A DNA stretch of 64,000 bases, from contig NZ_CP051630.1 in the NCBI RefSeq assembly GCF_012848855.1, positions 1,281,501 through 1,345,500 on the forward strand. The letters are read 5' to 3'. Below are positions 51,370-59,084 of this stretch, piece after piece. The notes under the pieces are model-generated. The model did not search any database. It saw only the letters and a program-made list of their open reading frames with translations, and was not told the DNA's origin. How positions within the stretch are numbered: the first letter of the stretch is position 1; the number at the start of each line of letters is the position of its first letter. Both the position numbers and the translations under genes were made by a program. This stretch comes from Pyruvatibacter mobilis (GTDB lineage Bacteria > Pseudomonadota > Alphaproteobacteria > CGMCC-115125).

Positions 51370-52226
51370 GGCGCTGTCTCCTGACCGCTGGCAAGCTTGC
51401 GCGCACCGAAGGCCTGGGTGATGCGGTCGAGCACGATGGCGAGGATGACGATGGCCGTGCCTCCAATCAGCCCCGTTCCTACATCGGCCCGCTGGAGGCC
51501 CTCCAGCACCGTCTGGCCGAGGCCGGGTGCGCCGATCATGGAGGCGACGACGACCATGGCCAGGGCCATCATGGTCGTCTGGTTGATGCCCTGAAGAATG
51601 CTGGGGACCGCGAGGGGCAGTTCCACGCTCGTGAGACGCTGGGCGGCGGTGGCGCCAAAGGCGTCGGCTGCCTCCAGCAGCTCAGGCTCGATTTGCCGCA
51701 GGCCGAGTTCGGTCAGGCGGGCCAGCGGCGGCAGGGCATAGATGATGGTGGCGAGGATCGCCGGGACCTTGCCGAGCCCCAGGAGCATGGCCACGGGAAT
51801 GAGATAGACGAAGCTTGGGATGGTCTGCATCAGGTCGAGCAGGGGGGAGATGGCGGACCGGACGCGTTGGCTCTTGGCCATGGCGATGCCGAGCGGCACA
51901 CCGGCAATTGCGCAGAAGATGACCGAGACGAGCACGATGGCGAAGCTCTGCATGGCTTCGTCCCATACCCCCAGCGTGCCGATGAACCAGAGGCCCGCAG
52001 GAGCCAGCAGGGTGGGCCACAGGCGGCGCGAGGCACCGAAGGCTGCGAGTGCCGTGGCCGCCAGCACCAGCCAGGGCGGCAGGGCGCGGATCGGGCCTTC
52101 CACCTGCAGGAACACCCAGAGGAGGGCATCCGAGACAGCATCGAAGGCATCACCGTGCTCTATGATCAGGGTATCCAGCGCCGCATTGGCCCAGTCGCGC
52201 AGGGGGGTGCCGAAATCAGGAAACAT
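51366..52226 (-). CDS. proW: Glycine betaine/proline ABC transporter permease
   Basis: 286-aa ProW/OpuAB-type permease with about six or seven helices. The core begins GVPLGIAMAKSQRVRSAISP; LDLMQTIPSFVYLIPVAMLL and the EAA loop EAADAFGATAAQRLTSVELP follow, then INQTTMMALAMVVVASMIGA and GLGQTVLEGLQ. It lies between the binding protein gene (15-base gap) and the ATPase gene. Confidence 0.92.
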   Translation of the reverse strand: MFPDFGTPLRDWANAALDTLIIEHGDAFDAVSDALLWVFLQVEGPIRALPPWLVLAATALAAFGASRRLWPTLLAPAGLWFIGTLGVWDEAMQSFAIVLVSVIFCAIAGVPLGIAMAKSQRVRSAISPLLDLMQTIPSFVYLIPVAMLLGLGKVPAILATIIYALPPLARLTELGLRQIEPELLEAADAFGATAAQRLTSVELPLAVPSILQGINQTTMMALAMVVVASMIGAPGLGQTVLEGLQRADVGTGLIGGTAIVILAIVLDRITQAFGARKLASGQETAP

Positions 52227-52241
52227 GGTTGCCCGCCGGTG

Positions 52242-53291
52242 CTAGTTGAGGCCGAGGGCAGCTGACAGGCGCGCAGCGTTCGGGGCAGGCATCCAGCCTT
52301 GCCAGAGCGGCGCATTGGCCTTGAGAAAGGCGTCGGCTGCCTCTTCGGCAGTGAGCTTGTCCTGCTCCATCGCCAGCAGCGCACCGGCCACGAGACTGGA
52401 TGTGGTTTCATAGGCCGTCAGCATGCTGATGAGCTCAGGGGCGGCATCTGCGAAATCGGAATTCACGCCGATGGCAACTGAGGCGACAGGATAGGCGACG
52501 CCTTTGGGCAGGGGTGCATCAGGACGCCGCAGGGCATCGAAGGCCTCAGGCTCGAAAGGCGGCTCTTCGAGCTTGACGGCATCAATGGCACCCAGAAGCC
52601 AGGACGGTGTCCAGTGATAGAAAAGAATGGGCTTCTTGCGGCGTGTGGCGGCAATGACGGCTGCGGTGAGGGCCTCGCCCGTGCCGGGCTTGAAGTTGGT
52701 GTAGAGCCCGGCGAGGCCATAGGCCTCAAGCTTGCGGGTGTTGACGATTTCACACGCCCAGCCGGCCAGACAATTGTAGAAGCGCCCCTTGCCGGGTTCT
52801 TCCCGGTCGCGAAACACCTCGGTGTAGTTTGCGAGATCCTGAACGCTCTTGAGGTCCGGGGCAGGGGCGTCCGGCCCCTCAACCACGTAGCGCGGCACGT
52901 ACCAGCCCTGAACGGCGTCCGGGAAGTTCGGGCCGATGTCGCGCACGCGGCCCGTCTCGGCGGCCTTGACCCAGGCTTCTGCCAGGCTGTTGCGCCAGAC
53001 CTCCATCATGATGTCCACGTCACCGCGCGCGAGGCCATTGGTGAGCGGGATGGTTGCGCCGGCAATCGCCGTGGTGTCGCAGCCATAGGCATCTTGAAGG
53101 ATGCGGGCGGCGACGGCGTTGTGGAAACGGGCTGAGTCCCAATCAAGACCTGCCAGCACCACCGGGCGGTCGAGAGGGCAGACAGCGTCGCTTGCAGCTG
53201 TGTCTGCCCGGACGGGTACCGGGCCGGCAAGCGCGGACAGGAACAGGGTGAGTATCGTGGCAGCGGCGGCAAGGCGGGCGTGAGTCATCAT
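52242..53291 (-). CDS. proX: Glycine betaine/choline ABC transporter binding protein
   Basis: About 349 aa with a signal peptide (LAAAATILTLFLSALAG, cleaved near VRA). OpuAC-type features are VLAGLDWDSARFHNAVAARI, NGLARGDVDIMMEVWRNSL, and KPILFYHWTPSWLLG, whose aromatic residues would form the cation-pi cage for a quaternary ammonium ligand. Two adjacent ATG codons (53291, 53288) are possible starts. It is the first gene of the proX-proW-proV operon. Which ligand is preferred cannot be told. Confidence 0.88.
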   Translation of the reverse strand: MMTHARLAAAATILTLFLSALAGPVPVRADTAASDAVCPLDRPVVLAGLDWDSARFHNAVAARILQDAYGCDTTAIAGATIPLTNGLARGDVDIMMEVWRNSLAEAWVKAAETGRVRDIGPNFPDAVQGWYVPRYVVEGPDAPAPDLKSVQDLANYTEVFRDREEPGKGRFYNCLAGWACEIVNTRKLEAYGLAGLYTNFKPGTGEALTAAVIAATRRKKPILFYHWTPSWLLGAIDAVKLEEPPFEPEAFDALRRPDAPLPKGVAYPVASVAIGVNSDFADAAPELISMLTAYETTSSLVAGALLAMEQDKLTAEEAADAFLKANAPLWQGWMPAPNAARLSAALGLN

Positions 53292-53458
53292 GGGCAAGAC
53301 CATAGGCCAGCCCTCACAGGAATGCACCCGAGGGTGGGCCGACCGGGCAATACAAAGCCGCGTGACCACTTTTTATGACCTTCGGTCATTTTTTGCTTGG
53401 CGGTGCCGGGCGCGGTCCTATCTACTTGCCATCATGGAAAGGCAAGGGGAGATCCGCC

Positions 53459-54490
53459 ATGTCCGAAGCACCCGTTACTGTCCTCGTCACCGGGGCATCC
53501 GGTTACATTGCCCAGCACATCATCCTGCAGCTGCTCGCCAAGGGCTACAGGGTGCGGGGCACCATCCGCTCGCTGGACAAGGCGCCAGCGCTGAAGGCCC
53601 TGCTGGCTGCGCATGATCCGGCTGCCAATGACATCGAGCTGTTCGCTGCCAATCTGTCGTCCGATGACGGCTGGGATGACGCGGTTGCCGGCTGCGACTT
53701 CGTCCAGCATGTGGCGTCGCCCATTCCGCCGGAGCTGCCGAAAAACCCGGACGAACTGATCGTCCCGGCCCGAGACGGCGCGCTGCGCATGCTGCGGGCC
53801 TCGAAGAAGGCGGGCGTGCGGCGCGTGGTGCTGACGTCATCCGTTGCGGCCGTGGCCTATGGATACCGGCGCCTGCCGAAACTGCTGACGGAAGCCGACT
53901 GGTCGAACCCGGACTATCTGGCTGACAACACGGCCTATACCCGCTCCAAAACGATCGCGGAGAAGGCTGCGTGGGATTACGTCAACGGAGACGGGCAGGG
54001 GCTTGAACTCGCCACGGTGAACCCCGGTGCCGTGCTTGGGCCGGTTTTGAGCGGGGATTTCTCTGCATCAGTTGAACTGCTGACGCAGCTTCTGGGCGGC
54101 AAGCTTCCGGCGACGCCACGGCTGGGCTTTCCCATTGTCGATGTGCGGGACGTGGCGGCAGCGCATGTGGCGGCGATGGAAAATCCCGACGCAGCCGGGG
54201 AACGGTTTATCGCTGCCAATGAATATATGTGGTTCGGCGACATAGCCGATGTGTTGCGCGACGCCTTCCCCGCCTATCGCAAGAAGCTCCCTACACGGAA
54301 GATGCCGAGCTTCCTTGTGCGCTTCCTGGCAATGGTGAACCCGCCGCTGAAACAGATCCTGCCGGAACTGGACAAGCAGCGGCTGGTTTCAAACGAGAAG
54401 GCGCAGCGGGTGCTTGGGGTCACGTTCCGCCCGGCGCGCGAGAGCATTCTTGATGGGGCGCAGACGCTGATCGACCACAAGGTCGTCTGA
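53459..54490 (+). CDS. Extended SDR, dihydroflavonol-reductase-like epimerase family
   Basis: 343 aa. The NAD(P) motif is VLVTGASGYIAQHI near residues 7-20, with Arg-Ser-Leu-Asp-Lys after the second strand suggesting NADPH. TSSVAAVAYG holds the catalytic Ser region, and AYTRSKTIAE holds Y-x3-K. The C-terminal substrate domain is VDVRDVAAAHVAAM onward. Relatives reduce aldehydes or ketones. The ATG at 53459 follows GGGGAG. It is divergent from the betaine operon. The substrate is unknown. Confidence 0.87.
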   Translation: MSEAPVTVLVTGASGYIAQHIILQLLAKGYRVRGTIRSLDKAPALKALLAAHDPAANDIELFAANLSSDDGWDDAVAGCDFVQHVASPIPPELPKNPDELIVPARDGALRMLRASKKAGVRRVVLTSSVAAVAYGYRRLPKLLTEADWSNPDYLADNTAYTRSKTIAEKAAWDYVNGDGQGLELATVNPGAVLGPVLSGDFSASVELLTQLLGGKLPATPRLGFPIVDVRDVAAAHVAAMENPDAAGERFIAANEYMWFGDIADVLRDAFPAYRKKLPTRKMPSFLVRFLAMVNPPLKQILPELDKQRLVSNEKAQRVLGVTFRPARESILDGAQTLIDHKVV

Positions 54491-54568
54491 CGACGCGCAT
54501 GTCTCGGGCCGGCCCGCGTGAGACACGCTGCCTGAGTCTTTTCGGTGATTTGTCGAGAAGAAGGAGGG

Positions 54569-54644
54569 TGGCTCCCCGGGCCGGACTCGAACCAGCGACC
54601 CAGCGGTTAACAGCCGCTTGCTCTACCAACTGAGCTACCGGGGA
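54569..54644 (-). tRNA. tRNA-Asn (GTT)
   Basis: A 76-nt cloverleaf on the minus strand with encoded CCA. The acceptor pairs TCCCCGG with CCGGGGA, and the D arm starts TAGCTCAGTTGG. The anticodon GTT corresponds to plus-strand aac at 54609-54611. It reads AAC and AAT codons. Confidence 0.96.
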
Positions 54645-54865
54645 ACACTCGCAAGCGCTTTGGCCGTGGCCGCCGCGTCCCTGCGAGAGGCAGGCGTATA
54701 GCAAAGCACTGACCGCCTTGCAAAGCCCGATTTGCCAAGAATGTGAGAAAACCTGTCTCGATTGGGTTAACAGCAGCCGGAGGAAGGGCCACATTCCCGC
54801 CCATCATGCCCGCTAGCCCTCGCATTGGGGCGGGCACCCTCACTGAACTCCGGACCGAACACCCG

Positions 54866-55141
54866 ATGGCGCGAATCAAGCTTGGCCGAAAGACCTATCC
54901 GCTTCCCGGATCGAAACCCGTGCGGATCACGCTTGGGGTGCTGCTGGTGTTTGGCGGCATGCTGGGGTTTCTCCCGGTACTCGGGTTCTGGATGATTCCG
55001 CTCGGCCTGCTGGTGCTGTCGGTCGATTCCTGGCGCATCCGCCGGATCAGGCGGCGCTTCGAGGTCTGGCTTGGCCGCAGGCGGCAGCAGCAGGCGGAAG
55101 CGGCTGCGAGGCAGAACGGGGCCGAGGCGGGAGAGCGCTAG
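54866..55141 (+). CDS. Small PGPGW-like membrane protein
   Basis: 91 aa. A short basic N-terminus (RIKLGRKTYPLPGSKPVR) is followed by one long hydrophobic region (LGVLLVFGGMLGFLPVLGFW, then MIPLGLLVLSVD), probably two tight helices, and a highly basic and glutamine-rich C-terminal tail. The pattern R-x-L-G-x-L-x(n)-LP-LG-x-W-x-IP-L-G-L resembles the PGPGW family of unknown function. The start at 54866 fits the family; upstream frame is less convincing. Confidence 0.65.
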   Translation: MARIKLGRKTYPLPGSKPVRITLGVLLVFGGMLGFLPVLGFWMIPLGLLVLSVDSWRIRRIRRRFEVWLGRRRQQQAEAAARQNGAEAGER

Positions 55142-55194
55142 CGCACGCTGGTCCGCTGAGCATCCCAGCAACGAAATTCTGAGAAGGAAGAGAG

Positions 55195-55268
55195 TGGAGG
55201 CCACGCCCGGAATCGAACCGGGGTAAACGGATTTGCAGTCCGGTGCGTAACCACTCCGCCACGTGGCC
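55195..55268 (-). tRNA. tRNA-Cys (GCA)
   Basis: A 74-nt cloverleaf on the minus strand with encoded CCA and the U discriminator typical of tRNA-Cys. The acceptor pairs GGCCACG with CGTGGCC. The anticodon GCA corresponds to plus-strand tgc at 55234-55236. It reads TGC and TGT codons. Confidence 0.96.
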
Positions 55269-55532
55269 TCTGTTCGGATGGGGCGGGCAGAGCCCGTCAG
55301 CGCCATCCAAGGAGGCGGGCTATAGCAGAGCTTGTGTGCGCAAACAATCGGCAAAACGCAGGCAATGCGCGGCTCAAGCAGTGGCGGGCGCCAGGACGCT
55401 GCTCCCGGCACCTCTGCCGGGCGGGGTGTGAAGCGCCATTGTCAGCCCGGAATGCCAAGACTATAAGGCGCAGAACATGATTTGGCGCTTTTCGGCGCGT
55501 CCCCTGGATCCATCACCCCGCAGGCTGCCCCC

Positions 55533-56201
55533 ATGCTCGATTTCGAAACCGCGCGCTACAACATGCTCGAGAGCCAGATCCGCACCAATGACGTGACGGA
55601 CAAGGCGGTTCAGGCAGCGATGATGCAGACGCCGCGGGAGAAGTTCGTGCCGGCGGGCAAGCGGTCGGTGGCCTACCAGGACGAGGACATGCTGATCCAT
55701 ACGTCCGACGAGGGTGCCAAGCGCTATTTGATGGAGCCGCGGGTCTTTGCCCGGCTGCTGCAGATGGCCGACATCCGCTCCGACTCGCTGGTGCTCCATG
55801 TGGGCGCCGGGCTGGGGTATGGCCCGGCTGTCGTGTCCAAGCTGGCGGAGACCGTGGTGGCGCTTGAATGCGATGCGGCCCTGGCGGCGGCGGCGGGCCA
55901 GAATCTCTCCGACGTCTCTGCCGACAATGTGGCGGTGATCGAAGGTGCGCTTGAAGCCGGCTGCCCCGAGCAGGCGCCCTTTGACGTGATCATCATCGAA
56001 GGCGCCGTACCGGAAATCCCCGCAGCCCTCAAGGATCAGCTGAAGGATGGCGGCCGTCTGGTCTGTGTCGTGGGACACGGGCTTGCAGGCAAGGCGCATA
56101 TCGTCGAGCGGTCAGGCAGCGAGGCAAGTGCCCGCGCAGAGTTCAGCGCCGCGGTGGCGCCGGTGCCGGGCTTCGAAAAGCCCCAGGGTTTCGTCTTTTA
56201 A
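55533..56201 (+). CDS. pcm: Protein-L-isoaspartate O-methyltransferase family protein
   Basis: 222 aa. It opens with ARYNMLESQIRTNDVTDKAV, the common start of the alphaproteobacterial form. The SAM-binding motif I is VLHVGAGLGYGPAVVSKLA, and ALECDAALAAAAGQNL and FDVIIIEGAV follow. The conventional E-x-G-TG of PCMT motif I is present as H-V-G-A-G. It nominally repairs isoaspartyl residues; genes at this locus upstream of tolC are often divergent, so the real substrate may differ. ATG 55533 is chosen over an upstream TTG. Confidence 0.87.
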   Translation: MLDFETARYNMLESQIRTNDVTDKAVQAAMMQTPREKFVPAGKRSVAYQDEDMLIHTSDEGAKRYLMEPRVFARLLQMADIRSDSLVLHVGAGLGYGPAVVSKLAETVVALECDAALAAAAGQNLSDVSADNVAVIEGALEAGCPEQAPFDVIIIEGAVPEIPAALKDQLKDGGRLVCVVGHGLAGKAHIVERSGSEASARAEFSAAVAPVPGFEKPQGFVF

Positions 56202-56441
56202 GCAACGGATTTGGCTGATCCCTGCGTTGAATCGGCAGGGTGAACACAGAAATGTCGCGGCTTTGGGCGAAAATCTGCCCGGGCGCGTGCATTGGCGTGT
56301 AATCAAGCATGCGGTATTTACCCGTCCGCAACCTGACTATTGTCCACTTGGGCCTTGGTAAATATTGAACAGGCCCGGTGCGGGACCCTATATAGGTCCG
56401 AGATAATCGTGACAGGCCAATTCGGCTGTTCGGGGGATATT

Positions 56442-57920
56442 TTGGCTAAAGCTTCTGCGTATTTTCTGAAGACACATCTGCGTGCCCGGGCCAGCACACT
56501 GGTTCTGGCCGGTGCGCTTGCCGCCGGGAGTCTCACTGGCATTACCCCCGCATGGGCCGAAAACCTGCAGGACGCCCTGGTGGCGACCTATGGCAGCAAT
56601 CCGACGCTGCAGGCCGCCCGCGCTGAACTGCGCGCGACGGACGAAAACGTCGCCCAGGCACTGAGCAACTGGCGGCCGAGTGCCAGCGTCACGGGCACCT
56701 CGCAGTTTTCCCAGTCTGACAACGAATTGCGGTCGGGGGCGGGCTTTGCCAACCTCACGAGCTCGCGCGACGACCGGGTGAGCAATTCGGGCACGGTGAG
56801 CGTGCGCCAGAACCTTTTCCGCGGCGGCCGGACCGTGGCTGAGACACGCCAGGCCAAGGCACAGGTCGCGGCCGGCCGGGCCCAGCTTTCCGGCACCGAG
56901 CAGGAAGTGCTGCTGGCCGCCGTCACGGCCTATATGGACGTGCTGCGGGATGCGGCGACCGTCGAGCTCAACCGGAACAACGTGACTGTGCTTCAGCGTC
57001 AGCTTGAAGCCTCTCAGGACCGCTTCGACGTGGGCGAGATCACCCGCACCGACGTCGCGCAGTCAGAAGCCCGGCTGAGCCGCTCGCAGTCGGCGCTGAT
57101 TTCCGCCGAGGCCGCGCTGACCAATTCCCGGGCTGCCTATGAGCGCATTGTCGGCATGGCACCGGGGACGCTGGACGCCTCGCCGGCCCTGCCGCCGCTG
57201 CCGGGCACCGAGAACGAGGCCCTTGATATTGCGGTCACCAACAATCCGGCTCTTCAGGCAGCGCGCTTTGCCGAAGAAGCCAGCCGCCACGCGATCAGTC
57301 AGGCGAAGGGGGCGCTGCTGCCGACCCTGACCGTGGAAGGCGATTACACCTATGCGGACAATCCCAGTTCAACGGTCCGTAATTCCGAAAGTGCGACGGT
57401 GACAGGCAGGCTGACCATTCCGCTCTACCAGTCCGGTGCGGTTTACAGCCAGGTGCGCCAGGCCAAGCAGCTCAACAGCCAGTCCCGCCTGCAGATCCGT
57501 GAGGCGCTGCGGCAGGTGGAAGAGGGCGTGGCCAGCGCCTGGGAGGCATACCGGGCCGCCAATGCGCAGATCACTTCGGACCGCGAACAGGTCCGGGCCA
57601 ACGAGATCGCGCTGGACGGCGTGCAGCAAGAGGCACAGGTCGGCTCGCGCACCACGCTGGACGTGCTGGACGCCGAGCAGGAACTGCTCGATTCCCGGGT
57701 GGCGCTCGTGACATCGGAGCGCAACGCCTATGTGGCTGCCTATCAGCTTCTGTCGGCGGTCGGTCGTCTCAATGCGGAGTATCTTGGCCTGCCGGTCGAG
57801 CGCTACGAGCCCACGGTCAATTACGACGACGTGAGCGGCAAGTGGTTCGGCTTTGGGATTGAGGACGATCCGGACGAAATCGCGCCGGAATCCGGTACGG
57901 ATGCGGCCTCGCAGCTCTAG
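56442..57920 (+). CDS. tolC: TolC-family outer-membrane efflux channel
   Basis: 492 aa. Signal peptide to about residue 39 (ending GITPAWA), then the two TolC repeats: ENLQDALVATYGSNPTLQAA and its mirror with NEALDIAVTNNPALQAARFA. Helical segments are rich in Ala, Gln and Glu as expected of the trimeric periplasmic tunnel. TTG at 56442 is chosen because GGGGGA precedes it and the signal peptide begins there. It is the outer-membrane exit for RND and type I systems. The order pcm-tolC-popZ-valS is conserved in alphaproteobacteria. Confidence 0.93.
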   Translation: MAKASAYFLKTHLRARASTLVLAGALAAGSLTGITPAWAENLQDALVATYGSNPTLQAARAELRATDENVAQALSNWRPSASVTGTSQFSQSDNELRSGAGFANLTSSRDDRVSNSGTVSVRQNLFRGGRTVAETRQAKAQVAAGRAQLSGTEQEVLLAAVTAYMDVLRDAATVELNRNNVTVLQRQLEASQDRFDVGEITRTDVAQSEARLSRSQSALISAEAALTNSRAAYERIVGMAPGTLDASPALPPLPGTENEALDIAVTNNPALQAARFAEEASRHAISQAKGALLPTLTVEGDYTYADNPSSTVRNSESATVTGRLTIPLYQSGAVYSQVRQAKQLNSQSRLQIREALRQVEEGVASAWEAYRAANAQITSDREQVRANEIALDGVQQEAQVGSRTTLDVLDAEQELLDSRVALVTSERNAYVAAYQLLSAVGRLNAEYLGLPVERYEPTVNYDDVSGKWFGFGIEDDPDEIAPESGTDAASQL

Positions 57921-57929
57921 ACACTCAAT

Positions 57930-57963
57930 AACGGCGGGAAGCGATGACTTTCCGCCGTTTTTT
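57930..57963 (+). terminator. Rho-independent terminator after tolC
   Basis: AACGGCGGGAAG pairs with CTTTCCGCCGTT (one G-T pair) around a 6-base loop, followed by six T. It starts 10 bases after the tolC stop. Confidence 0.93.
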
Positions 57964-58142
57964 GATTGATACTAGCCTGCGGTTAACCTTCCGGCCCTAA
58001 ACTGGATCTGAAAAAATCATCTGAGCGCGTCTGCCTTTTAATGGCCATGCGGCTAGGCTAGGCTCGCGACCGTTTTTGAGACATGGTGCCCCCGCGGCGC
58101 CTCGAGACAAAGCGCCTGGCGCGGAATGCGGTGAGTTAGGAC

Positions 58143-58919
58143 ATGAGCGAACAGAGCACCCAGCAAGAACCGTCCATGGAGGAAATCCTTGCCTCCATCC
58201 GCCGGATCATCTCCGAGGATGGCGAGGAAGAGGGTGCCGCAAAGGCTGAGGCCCCTGCCGAAGAGGCCGTGGCTGCCGACGACGCCGGCATGGCTGAGGA
58301 GGCGATGGCCGAAGAGGCTGCTTCCGACGACGATGATGACGTGCTCGAACTGACCGACATTGCCGAGGAAGAACCCGAGGCAAAGGCCGCGCCCGCCATG
58401 GAAATGGACGCGGCGCCGGCGGAACCGGCAGCTCCTGCAGCGGAATCCGAGCCGATGGATGAGGCTGACCCGTTCGACACGGGCGAGGACAGCGACATCA
58501 TGGCAATTGATCGCGTCCAGGAAAGCGAACCGGAGCCTGAGCCGGAACCCGAGCCTGAGCCCGAGCCGGAAGTGATGGCCGAGCCTGAACCCGAACCGGA
58601 GCCTGCTTTCGAGCCGGAACCGGAGCCGGTGATGGCGGCGCCTGAGCCTGAGCCCATCACGCCTGCAGCGCCGATTGCCCCGGACAGCGGCAGCGGCCTT
58701 ATGTCGACCGAGGCCACAGCTGCGGCGGCGGCAGCTTTTGACCGCCTGACCGACAATATGCGCACCTCGCGCGATGGCGAATCCCGCACGCTTGAAGATC
58801 TCGTGCAGGACCTGCTGCGCCCGATGATGAAGGCCTGGCTTGATGAAAATCTGCCGACCATCGTCGAAGCGGCAGTAGCCGAAGAACTGGAGCGCGTATC
58901 CCGCCATCGCCGGCGGTAA
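58143..58919 (+). CDS. popZ: Polar organizing protein PopZ (DUF2497)
   Basis: 258 aa. The N-terminal partner-binding helix is SMEEILASIRRIISED (residues 11-26). The middle 150 residues are disordered and acidic, with runs of alternating Glu-Pro around residues 128-160. The C-terminal assembly region is RTLEDLVQDLLRPMMKAWLD, then VEAAVAEELERVSRH. PopZ forms a polar condensate that anchors the ParB-origin complex and cell-cycle regulators. The linker is longer than in Caulobacter PopZ (about 177 aa total). It is bracketed by terminators, so probably a single-gene transcript. Confidence 0.92.
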   Translation: MSEQSTQQEPSMEEILASIRRIISEDGEEEGAAKAEAPAEEAVAADDAGMAEEAMAEEAASDDDDDVLELTDIAEEEPEAKAAPAMEMDAAPAEPAAPAAESEPMDEADPFDTGEDSDIMAIDRVQESEPEPEPEPEPEPEPEVMAEPEPEPEPAFEPEPEPVMAAPEPEPITPAAPIAPDSGSGLMSTEATAAAAAAFDRLTDNMRTSRDGESRTLEDLVQDLLRPMMKAWLDENLPTIVEAAVAEELERVSRHRRR

Positions 58920-58969
58920 AGGCGTCATCCAGCCCTGATATTGCCATCGGGGCGCTTTACGTTAAAACC

Positions 58970-59021
58970 AGCCGGTTCCCACTTCCGATGCCATGGCGCA
59001 TCGGGGCAGGGACCGGCTTTT
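58970..59021 (+). terminator. Terminator after popZ
   Basis: AGCCGGTTCCC pairs with GGGACCGGCT (one bulge), with an inner hairpin CCGATGC/GCATCGG, followed by TTTT. It lies 51 bases after the popZ stop and 64 before valS. Confidence 0.75.
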
Positions 59022-59084
59022 CTGTTTCCGGCCCTGCACTCACACCATCCGCTGCCAACGGCCCCAAAGCACTGCTGACACATC

